A stretch of DNA of 44,770 bases, taken from contig NZ_JAHNZZ010000004.1 in assembly GCF_019039215.1 (NCBI RefSeq), positions 1,562 through 46,331 of the forward strand. Reading direction: 5' to 3'. Below, piece after piece: positions 24,195 to 31,819 of this stretch. Every line of letters begins with the position of its first letter. Position 1 is the stretch's first letter. The notes under the pieces are model-generated. The model was not told the DNA's origin. It did not search any database and saw only the letters and a list, made by a program, of their open reading frames with translations. The DNA is from Bacillus sp. FJAT-29790. GTDB taxonomy: Bacteria; Bacillota; Bacilli; Bacillales; Cytobacillaceae. The translations under genes and the position numbers were made by a program.

Positions 24195-24704
24195 ATGGAT
24201 TTTAGATATTTTCCGTATTCATTCCCTTCAAATGGAGAGGGGTCTATATTTGATGAGAGGGTTTTCCCAGGTGGAGGTTTTGGTCCGCCGGGTCAGCCTT
24301 CAGGAAGCCCTTTAGGAGGTCCTCCAGGTTTTCCGCCGGGTCAGCCTTCAGGAAGCCCTTTAGGAGGTCCTCCAGGTTTTCCACCGGGTCAGCCTTCAGG
24401 AAGTCCTTTAGGAGGTCCTCCAGGTTTTCCGCCAAGCGGGGTCGAAGGTCCGCCGTCTTCACCGCCACCATCCTTTACCCCACAGCTGCAGCAACAATCG
24501 GTCTCCATGTTCGCAATAGATCCAGGGGCAATCAGGGGCTGTTTGTACCGTAATACTTTTGTCTGGCTCGAAAATGGCCGCAGCTTCTGGTTCTACCCGA
24601 CATTTGTCGGAAGAAGCTCCGTAGCTGGCTGGCGCTGGAGAGGCTTTCGCTGGGCTTACTACGGGACGGACCTGCGAAGAATTCGTTCTTTCCGATGCTT
24701 TTAA
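24195..24704 (+). CDS. Pro/Gly-rich protein with three 16-residue repeats
   Basis: This 169-residue protein carries three near-identical 16-residue repeats, GQPSGSPLGGPPGFPP (nt 24291-24434), followed by a compact aromatic C-terminal domain: GCLYRNTFVWLENGRSFWFY, then PTFVGRSSVAGWRWRGFRWA, then a tail ending in SFRCF. Similar C-terminal domains occur in Bacillus proteins of unknown role, some loosely annotated as transporters; no membrane helix is seen here. ATG 24195 follows GAGAGGAG. It may share a transcript with the ATPase gene upstream and ends at its own terminator. A surface or spore-associated role is a guess from composition. Confidence 0.75.
   Translation: MDFRYFPYSFPSNGEGSIFDERVFPGGGFGPPGQPSGSPLGGPPGFPPGQPSGSPLGGPPGFPPGQPSGSPLGGPPGFPPSGVEGPPSSPPPSFTPQLQQQSVSMFAIDPGAIRGCLYRNTFVWLENGRSFWFYPTFVGRSSVAGWRWRGFRWAYYGTDLRRIRSFRCF
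24291..24434 (+). repeat. Three 48-bp in-frame tandem repeats
   Basis: Units at 24291, 24339 and 24387 differ at only one or two bases each. The period is a multiple of three, so copy-number change would lengthen or shorten the protein without a frameshift. Confidence 0.95.
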
Positions 24705-24717
24705 TTAAAGGAAAATA

Positions 24718-24745
24718 AAAGGCGGCCTCTTTGGCTGTCTTTTTA
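24718..24745 (+). terminator. Terminator of the Pro/Gly-repeat gene
   Basis: AAAGGCGGCC / GGCTGTCTTT forms a 10-bp stem including two G-U pairs, with a TCTTT loop and a following T run. Confidence 0.7.
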
Positions 24746-24904
24746 CCTCCAATAGATCTGAAATAGAAACTAGTTGGGCACACCTTTCACCCTTATGATT
24801 CATTGTCTAAGTCAAAATCATTTTGTCTTAATGAAGACAACCACTATGGAAAAAGATCAATAGCTTTATTTTGAATAAAATGGTAATATTATGGTGAAGG
24901 AGAG

Positions 24905-25107
24905 ATGCATTTAATAGGGTATGTGCTCATCTTTTGTGGCGTTTTACTTGGATTTGGCTTCCTGATCGACTGATGGGAATAAAAAAAATGGTCACGGAAA
25001 TTGTGATCCAGAAGAAAGTGCAAAGCATGTTTCAGAGTCAGAAAAGAGTGTACATCGAATCACATATGCATAACATTAAAAATGACTACACCAATGATCC
25101 ATTTTAA
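24905..25107 (+). other. Two overlapping mini-ORFs, possibly one broken small gene
   Basis: ATG 24905 opens a 22-codon frame (MHLIGYVLIFCGVLLGFGFL...) that is a single hydrophobic helix. Its TGA overlaps an ATG (TGATG at 24971-24975) that opens a 44-codon, charged frame ending at 25107. AAGGAG precedes the first ATG too closely (about 2 nt). They could be coupled peptides, or one ~65-residue membrane protein split by a frameshift. The remaining DNA between 24746 and 25172 shows nothing else. Confidence 0.35.
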
Positions 25108-25172
25108 ATAAGACGCATGACTGCAATAAGGACAGTGATGCTTTTTTGACATGAAAGAAGGAGTAGAAAAAA

Positions 25173-25835
25173 ATGAATCTAAACTTAATCACTGAATTAT
25201 TTGAGCAGCATCGTGATAAAGAAAAGGCTATTCCGATGGAAAACTACATGAAAAACCATTTTCCTTTTCTCGGAATAAAGTCTCCTGAAAGAAAGAACCT
25301 CATGAAGCAGTTTTTTCAGGAGAGCGGGATTTTAAAGGAGGCTTTCCATCAGGATTTCGTACTCGCCTTATGGGATAAGGAAGAAAGAGAGTATCAATAC
25401 GCAGCGCTTGATTATATCGAAAGGTCTTTAAAGAAATTGGACAAGCAGCATCTTGCGCTAATGGAAAAGCTAGTTAGCACAAAATCTTGGTGGGACACGG
25501 TTGATTTGCTTGCTTCGAAAGCAGTAGGGACAATTGCTTCAAACCATCCGGAGGTTATCGGGGAATCGATAGGGGGCTGGGCTTACGGAGATCATATGTG
25601 GCTGAGCAGAACGGCCATCCTTTTTCAGCTGAAATACAAAGAGCGAACAGATGAAGAGATCCTTTACCGCTATATTTTACAGAATAAAGTGAGTAAAGAG
25701 TTTTTTATCCAAAAGGCAATTGGCTGGGCACTAAGGGAGTATTCCAAAACAAATCCAGATTCTGTAAAGAGATTTATTAAGTCTAACTCACTCCCGAGTT
25801 TAAGCGTGAGGGAAGGCAGCAAATATATTAACTAA
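25173..25835 (+). CDS. DNA alkylation repair protein, AlkD type
   Basis: This 220-residue all-helical protein matches the AlkD family of HEAT-repeat DNA glycosylases, which excise alkylated bases. Visible family features include PFLGIKSPERKNLMKQF near residue 32, LWDKEEREYQYAALDYIER, and STKSWWDTVDLLASKAVG, where the Trp-Trp-Asp group corresponds to the active-site region; the late FIQKAIGWALREYSKTNPD is also typical. The length is normal. ATG 25173 follows AAGAAGGAG. The lipoprotein gene begins 32 nt after its stop, so they may be co-transcribed. Confidence 0.93.
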   Translation: MNLNLITELFEQHRDKEKAIPMENYMKNHFPFLGIKSPERKNLMKQFFQESGILKEAFHQDFVLALWDKEEREYQYAALDYIERSLKKLDKQHLALMEKLVSTKSWWDTVDLLASKAVGTIASNHPEVIGESIGGWAYGDHMWLSRTAILFQLKYKERTDEEILYRYILQNKVSKEFFIQKAIGWALREYSKTNPDSVKRFIKSNSLPSLSVREGSKYIN

Positions 25836-25867
25836 AATCTTTTATTAATTAGGATGGGAGGATCTAA

Positions 25868-26932
25868 ATGAAACTCGCTTTAGGGGTAATTTGTCTGGCC
25901 TTTAGTTTTATCTCGGGATGTTCGGGTAAGAAGGAAATGGAGAATATGGAAGCAAGCATTCCATATTCACAACCGGAAGTTATCGTAGATGAGCTAGAAG
26001 TCCCTTGGTCCATCGTTCAAGCAGACGGCACCTATTATATCACTGAAAGACCTGGCCATATTGTGAAAATAGAAGAGGGCAAAAAAGAACGCCAGAAAGT
26101 CATTCTTGAAAAGGAGCTTGCTACTGCAGCGGAGGCGGGACTACTCGGCTTTGTACTTGCGCCTGATTTTTCGAAAACAAATGAAGCTTTTGCCTATTAC
26201 ACATATAAGGACAGCTCTGGGCAGTTTAACCGTATTGTCGTCCTTCAGCTTGATCATGGTGTTTGGAAAGAAAAGAGACTGCTGCTAGATCGAATTCCTA
26301 GCGGTCAGTATCACCACGGCGGAAGGCTTGAAATTGGGCCGGACAGTAAGCTTTATGCGACAACGGGAGACGCCTCATTTGAACCGGATATTGCACAAGA
26401 TGTTAAATCTTTAGGCGGAAAAATTTTAAGAATGAATCTAGATGGATCTGTTCCAAAAGACAATCCTTTTCCTGGCTTATATGTGTATAGTTACGGCCAT
26501 CGCAATCCACAAGGTTTGGCTTGGGGACCAGACGGGAATTTATATGAAAGCGAGCACGGTCCGTCCGCAAATGACGAAATCAATCAAATTCAAGCTGGCC
26601 ATAATTACGGCTGGCCTGTTATTAAAGGGAAGGAAAAACAGGGTGGTATGGAAGTTCCGCTATTTACCTCAGGGGATGCTCAGACATGGGCTCCGTCAGG
26701 TATGGTGTTTCATGAAGGTAAGCTGTATGTGGCAGCATTAAGGGGGTCCATGGTTATCGAATTCAACCTGAAAACTGGCGAAACAAGAGAGGCTATTACA
26801 GGCTTAGGGCGAATAAGGGATGTTTTTATTAATGGAGAGTATCTGTATTTCATCAGCAATAACACCGATGGACGCGGGAATCCGCTGAAAAGGGACGACA
26901 AGCTTTATCGAATTCCTTTAGATATTTTCTAA
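25868..26932 (+). CDS. PQQ-dependent sugar dehydrogenase-like lipoprotein
   Basis: This 354-residue protein has a lipoprotein signal peptide with lipobox ISGC (Cys near residue 18) and a six-bladed beta-propeller of the soluble glucose/sorbosone dehydrogenase type. Characteristic pieces are LEVPWSIVQADGTYYITERP, EAGLLGFVLAPDF, YHHGGRLEIGPDSKLYATTGD, GGKILRMNLDGSVPKDNPF, YSYGHRNPQGLAWGPDGNLYESEHGP and DEINQIQAGHNYGWP. Family enzymes oxidise sugars outside the cell with PQQ. Whether this organism makes PQQ is unknown, and many Bacillus homologues have no tested activity. GGATGGGAGG precedes ATG 25868. Confidence 0.9.
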   Translation: MKLALGVICLAFSFISGCSGKKEMENMEASIPYSQPEVIVDELEVPWSIVQADGTYYITERPGHIVKIEEGKKERQKVILEKELATAAEAGLLGFVLAPDFSKTNEAFAYYTYKDSSGQFNRIVVLQLDHGVWKEKRLLLDRIPSGQYHHGGRLEIGPDSKLYATTGDASFEPDIAQDVKSLGGKILRMNLDGSVPKDNPFPGLYVYSYGHRNPQGLAWGPDGNLYESEHGPSANDEINQIQAGHNYGWPVIKGKEKQGGMEVPLFTSGDAQTWAPSGMVFHEGKLYVAALRGSMVIEFNLKTGETREAITGLGRIRDVFINGEYLYFISNNTDGRGNPLKRDDKLYRIPLDIF

Positions 26933-26936
26933 ATGA

Positions 26937-27034
26937 TTGTTGTTTTTAAATAGGTTTTATATGAAGTTGATTGGAGCGGAAATCAACTACACCTCTTTTG
27001 GGTTAAATAGCAACAAAGTTTACGAAAAAAGCCT
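26937..27034 (+). repeat. Deleted and rearranged copy B of the dispersed repeat
   Basis: It contains GTTGATTGGAGCGG joined directly to AAATCAAC, which in the full copy at 33379 are separated by the GC-rich core between two AGCGGA words. It ends CAACAAAGTTTACGAAAAAAGC, the inverted form of the left end of the full copies. About 98 bp. Confidence 0.7.
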
Positions 27035-27063
27035 AGACTTTAGTAGACGGATGATCAGGCAGG

Positions 27064-27079
27064 TGTGAAAAAAATCACA
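27064..27079 (+). promoter_or_regulatory. Perfect Fnr/Crp-type operator TGTGA-N6-TCACA
   Basis: TGTGA (27064-27068) and TCACA (27075-27079) with a 6-bp A-only spacer match the B. subtilis Fnr box. A -10-like TAGAAT lies at 27101-27106. A start point near 27113 would place the box centre at about -41.5, the class II activation position. It lies upstream of the Crp/Fnr regulator gene itself. Confidence 0.85.
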
Positions 27080-27146
27080 TTCCCCTGTGGAAGCCTCCGA
27101 TAGAATATAAATATGGGGTGAAATACTAATGAGGTGGGGGAAAAGC

Positions 27147-27869
27147 ATGAGCAGCCAAAAAGTAGATCTGCAGCCGCATATAGAGGAGTTTTTAGGGAAA
27201 ATAGAAGTATTTAAAAATCTTCCAAAATCATCTATACAGTTACTCGATAAACGAATCGTAAAAAAGGATTATAAGAAGGGCGATCAAGTTATTTCGGAGT
27301 ATGAAGAGGCAAAAGGAGTATACTTTGTTCATTCAGGCATCGTGAAGCTTACGAAACAGGATGATCAAGGGAATGAAATTATCGTTTGTATTAAGAAAAC
27401 AGGTGAAATCTTTGCGGAAGCATGCTTGTTCAATGCCGAAGCGAAATGCTATCCAGCAACAGCCACCATGCTTCAGGAAGGAGAAATTTACTTTTTAAAT
27501 ACGGATGATTTGGAACAGGAGCTCCTATTGTCCCCGGAAATGGCTGTTCAGATTATCCGCTATATGAGTGCATCGCTTCGTGATATGACTTCGATTTTGC
27601 GGGATATTGCGCTTCTCGATGTTTATATGAAAACGGTTCGAACGCTAGAACGGCTAGCTGACAAATTTGGAGCGAACCGCTGCAATAAAATGTATATCGA
27701 GCTTCCCATCACAGTTCAAGAATTCGCTACTTTAGTAGGAACCTCCCGCGAAAGTGTCAGCAGAGTTTTTTCAAAGCTAAGAAAAGATGGAATTATCGAA
27801 ATAAACGGCAAGACCATCATCATTAAAGACTGGTGTAAATTTTGTTCGTTGTTCAATCAAAAACCATAA
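27147..27869 (+). CDS. Crp/Fnr family transcriptional regulator
   Basis: The protein has 240 residues: an N-terminal cyclic-nucleotide-like beta-roll (~20-140), a long dimer helix, and a C-terminal winged HTH with recognition helix TSRESVSRVFSKLRKDG, whose E..SR pattern suits TGTGA-type boxes. Such a box is present at its own promoter, so autoregulation is likely. The C-terminus WCKFC has two Cys (230, 233); B. subtilis Fnr binds a 4Fe-4S cluster through three C-terminal Cys plus an Asp, so an oxygen-sensing cluster here is possible but the third Cys is missing from the tail. Other Cys lie in the beta-roll. I chose ATG 27147 for its GGTGGGGGA site; ATG 27129 is possible. Confidence 0.88.
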   Translation: MSSQKVDLQPHIEEFLGKIEVFKNLPKSSIQLLDKRIVKKDYKKGDQVISEYEEAKGVYFVHSGIVKLTKQDDQGNEIIVCIKKTGEIFAEACLFNAEAKCYPATATMLQEGEIYFLNTDDLEQELLLSPEMAVQIIRYMSASLRDMTSILRDIALLDVYMKTVRTLERLADKFGANRCNKMYIELPITVQEFATLVGTSRESVSRVFSKLRKDGIIEINGKTIIIKDWCKFCSLFNQKP

Positions 27870-27877
27870 ACCTGAAA

Positions 27878-27911
27878 AACAGAATTCCGGTTGGGCGAAT
27901 TCTGTTTTTTT
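27878..27911 (+). terminator. Terminator of the Crp/Fnr gene
   Basis: AACAGAATTC / GAATTCTGTT, 10-bp stem, followed by TTTTT. Confidence 0.92.
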
Positions 27912-28000
27912 AATATAATATGGCACAGGCACCACTCGAATTTTATCGAATGTAAATGAATGGGTGGCTTTTTGCCGAAAAAATACATGAGGTGCAAAGA

Positions 28001-28444
28001 ATGGCTGATTTTCGTTCAAGTGTCATTATTTATAAACCAGTTAAGGAAGTATTTAAGTATCTGGCCGGTATGGAAAATGCGCATGAGATAATGCCGAATG
28101 TCGTCGAAATGGAAAAGGAAACAGCAGGTGAAATTGGTAAAGGGACTAAATTTAGGGAAACGAGAATGGTAAGAGGCAAGAAAATAAACGCAGAAATTGA
28201 ATATGTGCAATATAAACAGGATCAATCCTTTACATCGAGAAGCAACTCGAACGGATTAATCGTCGAGTATCAATATGTGTTCCATGAAATTGAGGAGGGG
28301 ACACAGGTAGAGCTGGCGGCATATATCAAAACAAGCGGCCTAGTAATGAAATTAACAAAGGGCCTGATCGTGAAAATGATCAAGCGGGAAGACGGGAACC
28401 AGCTTCAGTATTTAAAGGAAATGCTTGAAGAGGATGAAAATTAA
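28001..28444 (+). CDS. SRPBCC (START-like) family protein
   Basis: This 147-residue protein has the SRPBCC/polyketide-cyclase layout: an N-terminal strand ADFRSSVIIYKPVKEVFKYL that opens the ligand cavity, a middle beta-sheet (GKGTKFRETRMVRGKKINAE), and a long C-terminal helix (MIKREDGNQLQYLKEML). These proteins bind hydrophobic ligands; the ligand here is unknown. ATG 28001 follows TGAGGTGC. It is preceded and followed by terminators, so it is monocistronic. Confidence 0.85.
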   Translation: MADFRSSVIIYKPVKEVFKYLAGMENAHEIMPNVVEMEKETAGEIGKGTKFRETRMVRGKKINAEIEYVQYKQDQSFTSRSNSNGLIVEYQYVFHEIEEGTQVELAAYIKTSGLVMKLTKGLIVKMIKREDGNQLQYLKEMLEEDEN

Positions 28445-28457
28445 GGATTTGCAAATA

Positions 28458-28495
28458 AAAGCAGTTTTTCGCATATATAAGAGAAAAACTGCTTT
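28458..28495 (+). terminator. Bidirectional terminator
   Basis: AAAGCAGTTTTTC / GAAAAACTGCTTT, a 13-bp stem between the convergent SRPBCC gene and bshB2. T-rich runs lie on both sides. Confidence 0.85.
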
Positions 28496-28558
28496 CTATT
28501 TCTATCAAATTCCACGTCAAAATTCAAAAAGAATTCGAATTTCTCCCTTAGGAACTAA

Positions 28559-29224
28559 TTAGAACGGATAAACCCAAAAACGTTCATTATGAATACGTGC
28601 CATAACCCCGGGATCTTGGTTTCTAAGCTTTTCTGCCATTTCCGTAACCATAAGCTGGGTTTGGGAAACATGCGCCTTAATTGCGGCGATTTTTTGATCT
28701 GCGACAGCACTGACGTTATTGACAATATCTGCTTGGCCAATCTCTTCCTCACAGTTATTAGAAAAGGCCACACAATGAACCTTCGGGCGCCTTGCTTCCG
28801 ACATTTCCTTGACAGCTCTAATCACGGCTGCACCACATGCGTCATGGTCGGGATGTACGGAATAGCCCGGGTAAAACGTGATAATTAATGAAGGATTTAC
28901 TTCTTCTATAATCGAGCGAAAATGGGCGGCAACTGCAGCCTCATTCTCAAATTCCACAGTTTTATCGCGGTAGCCCAGCATTCTTAAATCGTCTATTCCA
29001 AGGATGTTTGCGGCATCCTGCAATTCCTTTTTACGAATGAGCGGCAATGTTTCTCGGGTAGCAAAAGGAGGATTACCCATATTTCGCCCCATTTCTCCTA
29101 ATGTCATGCAGGCGTATGTGACAGGTGTCCCATTTTGTGTATATAAAGCAATCGTTCCCGAGACGCCAAACGCTTCGTCATCGGGATGGGGGAAGATGAC
29201 AAGTACATGTCTTTCTTTTTCCAT
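28559..29224 (-). CDS. bshB2: Bacillithiol biosynthesis deacetylase BshB2
   Basis: This 221-residue zinc-dependent LmbE/PIG-L deacetylase removes the acetyl group from GlcNAc-malate in bacillithiol synthesis, or acts on bacillithiol conjugates. The metal motif HPDDEAFG lies at residues ~11-18, and the third ligand is in YPGYSVHPDHDACG. TLGEMGRNMGNPPFATRETL is typical of the BshB2 (YojG) branch. I chose ATG 29224 because AGGAG lies 8 nt upstream. It sits directly downstream of yojF, as in B. subtilis yojFG. Confidence 0.93.
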   Translation of the reverse strand: MEKERHVLVIFPHPDDEAFGVSGTIALYTQNGTPVTYACMTLGEMGRNMGNPPFATRETLPLIRKKELQDAANILGIDDLRMLGYRDKTVEFENEAAVAAHFRSIIEEVNPSLIITFYPGYSVHPDHDACGAAVIRAVKEMSEARRPKVHCVAFSNNCEEEIGQADIVNNVSAVADQKIAAIKAHVSQTQLMVTEMAEKLRNQDPGVMARIHNERFWVYPF

Positions 29225-29322
29225 GGGGGTTTCTCCTTTCATGATTAAAATTTCACCAAGTTTTGATTAAAAGAAAACGCTGGTAAATAATTGTTGGGCT
29301 AATTGCGGAAACGGTTTACCCG

Positions 29323-29667
29323 CTAAAACGCTGTTTCACTTATTTGCAGTGCGACTGCAAGCTTGCCGTTAAAATCATGACCGGCTAAAAGCAGCCGTCC
29401 TTTATCATCAACTTCAAAATGAGTAATCCCTTCCGCATAAACCCAGCCAAAACTCATTTTAAGGCCTACTCTAAAAGGGCCGTTCCCAGTTATTTTTCCA
29501 TGCTCGTATTGGAGGATGGCATTCCGAATATAAGCACCTGATGAGAAAAAGGATTCATCGAAATGAGAGGCATAAGCCCCGTTTGTTGTCTCCAGATGGA
29601 TGTATACCTCTTTATTTGCAAGGCGATCCAGCTCTTTTTGTACGTGTTCTTTATTTACAAGCTCCAT
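29323..29667 (-). CDS. yojF: YojF family protein (DUF1806)
   Basis: This 114-residue protein carries the YojF signature EVYIHLETTNGAYASHFDE and SFGWVYAEGITHFEVDDKGRLLLAGHD. Its function is not known, but it is regularly paired with bshB2, which starts 98 nt downstream here. ATG 29667 follows GAGGCGAGG; the open frame continues 52 codons upstream without family resemblance and is not counted. The pair probably forms one transcript. Confidence 0.92.
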   Translation of the reverse strand: MELVNKEHVQKELDRLANKEVYIHLETTNGAYASHFDESFFSSGAYIRNAILQYEHGKITGNGPFRVGLKMSFGWVYAEGITHFEVDDKGRLLLAGHDFNGKLAVALQISETAF

Positions 29668-29793
29668 ATTGAACCTCGCCTCCTCTCTGTTAATATTCCC
29701 GCTTAGTATTCGAACTTCTATCTTTATCAATATGATTTTACTAAAAAAGGAGACTAAAAGCGAAACTGGCGTTTTAAAAAAGATTATCCTGAT

Positions 29794-29819
29794 GAAAAAA
29801 CAGAGCCGTGGGGCCCTGT
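29794..29819 (-). terminator. Terminator of pdxK
   Basis: On the minus strand ACAGGGCC / GGCTCTGT (one G-U pair) is followed by TTTTTTC, 16 nt beyond the pdxK stop. Confidence 0.8.
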
Positions 29820-29835
29820 TCAAAATGAATAATTA

Positions 29836-30672
29836 TTATTGAACCTGTTCCGTTTCTAATCGGCCTGTGCCAAATTGGCGATAAGCCCCGTGCATAGCTG
29901 GTCCAACATATTGGTTTAATTTAAAGCCATGCTTAATTGCAGCAGTAATGAGAATCTTCGCTGTCTCTACAGCTTCCAATACCGTTTTACCTTTCGCGAG
30001 CTCAGCTGTGATTGCTGCAGCATACGTGCATCCTGCTCCATGAGTATAAGTCGTTTCAATACGATCGCTTTCGAGCAATTTGAAATCCTGACCATTAAAC
30101 AGCAAATCAACTGCTTTCTCATGCTGTAGCTTGCTGCCGCCTTTAATGAGAACATTTTTTGCACCAAGCTCATGGATCTTAACCGCGGCTTCCTTCATAT
30201 CCTCAACTGTCTTAATCGGTCCAGTTTTGGCTAATTGCCACGCTTCAAATAGGTTAGGCGTCACGACGGTGGCACGCGGAACTAGGATTTCTCTTAGGGC
30301 ATCAGCTGTTTCAGGATGTAGGACTTCATCCTCCCCTTTACAAACCAATACCGGGTCGATGACCACTCGATCAAGCTTATTTTCATCGATTACCTTGGCG
30401 GCTAGTTCGATGATTTCAACCGAACCAAGCATGCCCGTTTTTAGAGCATCAATACCGACTGATAGGGCTGTTTCCAACTGTGCCTCAAGAGTTTCGATCG
30501 CAATTGGAAAAACGTTGTGGTTCCAGTTGTTTTTAGGATCCATCGTTACGATCGTTGTAAGAGCAGTCATTCCATATACCCCAAGCTCCTGGAATGTTTT
30601 TAAGTCAGCTTGAATGCCTGCGCCTCCGCTTGTGTCTGAACCAGCGATTGTTAAGACCTTCTTCATTGTCAT
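29836..30672 (-). CDS. pdxK: Pyridoxine/pyridoxal kinase, ThiD-like
   Basis: This 278-residue ribokinase-fold enzyme phosphorylates vitamin B6 precursors, or hydroxymethylpyrimidine. Motifs: LTIAGSDTSGGAGIQADLKT at the N-terminus, DPVLVCKGEDEVL, ATVVTPNLFEAWQL, and the anion-hole/catalytic region THGAGCTYAAAITAELAKG; the Cys in GAGCT is the one used by ThiD-like pyridoxal kinases. It closely resembles the B. subtilis protein first called ThiD and later shown to be PdxK, including the LNQYVGP end. ATG 30672 follows GAGGAGGA with 8-nt spacing. It is monocistronic. Confidence 0.9.
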   Translation of the reverse strand: MTMKKVLTIAGSDTSGGAGIQADLKTFQELGVYGMTALTTIVTMDPKNNWNHNVFPIAIETLEAQLETALSVGIDALKTGMLGSVEIIELAAKVIDENKLDRVVIDPVLVCKGEDEVLHPETADALREILVPRATVVTPNLFEAWQLAKTGPIKTVEDMKEAAVKIHELGAKNVLIKGGSKLQHEKAVDLLFNGQDFKLLESDRIETTYTHGAGCTYAAAITAELAKGKTVLEAVETAKILITAAIKHGFKLNQYVGPAMHGAYRQFGTGRLETEQVQ

Positions 30673-30678
30673 GTACAA

Positions 30679-30976
30679 GTTCCTCCTCGACGTTTTGCTT
30701 ATAAATTAGATAGGATTGTCTACTTTTTTAAATTATATCAAGAAACACTTTATGTACAAACTTTAATTTTCAGCTATTTCATATGCAATAATAGTGGTTG
30801 ATGGAAAATGGAGAGAATTGACAAGATGAAGATGATTGGGTAATTAAGATTAATAAAAGTGGCGATGTATATATTAATAACAAATTTTTGTTTCAGGTGC
30901 TTAACTTATTGAGTTAAGCGCCTTTATTTTTTCTGTTTAATTATGGGCACACCGTAAATCGCAAAGCTTAAATATT
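30679..30976 (+). other. Intergenic region with a gene relic or small transcript
   Basis: No intact gene is seen. A short frame starting at ATG 30808 (MERIDKMKMIG) stops early, while an overlapping frame reads DDWVIKINKSGDVYINNKFL and stops at 30915, as if one ~40-residue peptide had been split by a frameshift. The plus-strand terminator at 30895 ends this unit. Confidence 0.3.
30895..30932 (+). terminator. Plus-strand terminator
   Basis: AGGTGCTTAACT / AGTTAAGCGCCT is a 12-bp stem (one G-U pair) followed by TTTATTTTTTC. No plus-strand gene is annotated upstream. The minus side has a weaker T run, but it could still stop transcripts of the response regulator gene. Confidence 0.8.
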
Positions 30977-31672
30977 TTAGGAGGTTTTGAACTTATATCC
31001 GATTCCCCTGACCGTTTGGATAAAGGGGAAATCTGAATAAAAGGCAATTTTCTCCCTTAAATGCTTTATATGGACGTCGATGGTTCTTTCGTTAATTATT
31101 TTTTCTTCATTATTGTAAATGGTAGTGATAATCTGTTCTCTTGTTAAAACTTGATCGGGGTGAGTCATGAATAAGTAAAGTAATTTATATTCAAACAGGG
31201 TCAAGGCAAGCTCTGCATCCTGGTATTTTGCGATGCCTACGATCGGTTTTAGAGTCAGCCCTCTGTAGCTGATTTTACTGCATCTGTTTGCTGTTCTCCT
31301 TAACACAGTTTCTACTCTCACAATCAATTCTTCAATACCAAAAGGCTTTGTCACATAGTCATCTGCACCCAATTTTAACCCTTCAATTCTATCTTTTTCT
31401 GAATGGTTTCCTGATACGATAATGATCGGTACATTGCTAATTAATTCATTTCGAAGCCATAAGCAAATTTCTTTCCCGCTTATACCGGGTAGCATGATAT
31501 CTAGAATAATAAAGCAAGGATCATGTTTTAAATATTGCTCTTTTGCCTCAAAACCATCAGCCGCTTCTAAAACCTCAAAACCTATTTTCGAAAAAGACAT
31601 TTTAATAAGTTTCCTGATTCGTTCTTCATCTTCTATGATAAGAATCGTTTTACCTCGTAATTTCCCAATCAA
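30977..31672 (-). CDS. OmpR-family response regulator (orphan)
   Basis: The protein has about 231 residues. The receiver domain shows the acidic pair IIEDEER, the phospho-acceptor Asp in FIILDIMLPGISGKE, a Ser in IIIVSGNHS and the conserved Lys in YVTKPFGIEEL. The winged-helix domain (~135-231) holds LTLFEYKLLYLFMTHPDQVLTREQI and the wing VRGIGYKF. No sensor kinase gene adjoins it; the only kinase in the window, at 18.6-20.0 kb, is of the phosphorelay type. The start is uncertain: TTG 31672 has AAGGA 11 nt upstream; GTG 31681 has the same site only 2 nt away. Confidence 0.87.
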   Translation of the reverse strand: MIGKLRGKTILIIEDEERIRKLIKMSFSKIGFEVLEAADGFEAKEQYLKHDPCFIILDIMLPGISGKEICLWLRNELISNVPIIIVSGNHSEKDRIEGLKLGADDYVTKPFGIEELIVRVETVLRRTANRCSKISYRGLTLKPIVGIAKYQDAELALTLFEYKLLYLFMTHPDQVLTREQIITTIYNNEEKIINERTIDVHIKHLREKIAFYSDFPFIQTVRGIGYKFKTS

Positions 31673-31785
31673 AAGTACCACAATCCTTTATGTGAAATTT
31701 TAGAGCAATAAATAACCTGATAGCTGGTTATTATTATATAGAATATAGTTGCTGAATTCCGTTTTTTAAAGATCATTTCACTAAA

Positions 31786-31813
31786 AAGACAAAAACCCGG
31801 ATTGACCGGGCTT
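31786..31813 (-). terminator. Terminator, probably of the cytochrome gene
   Basis: AGCCCGG / CCGGGTT with a 5-nt loop, followed on the minus strand by TTTGTCTTTTT. It is separated from the cytochrome stop (32062) by repeat copy C, so the repeat would be transcribed as part of the 3' untranslated region. Confidence 0.75.
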
Positions 31814-31819
31814 TTGATA

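Noticed and set aside
24244-24471. Minus-strand frame with a leucine-rich 16-residue repeat (ENLEDLLKGFLKADPA)
   Set aside because: It is the complement of the 48-bp Pro/Gly repeats. The sense gene has a ribosome site, a conserved C-terminal domain and a terminator; the antisense frame has none.
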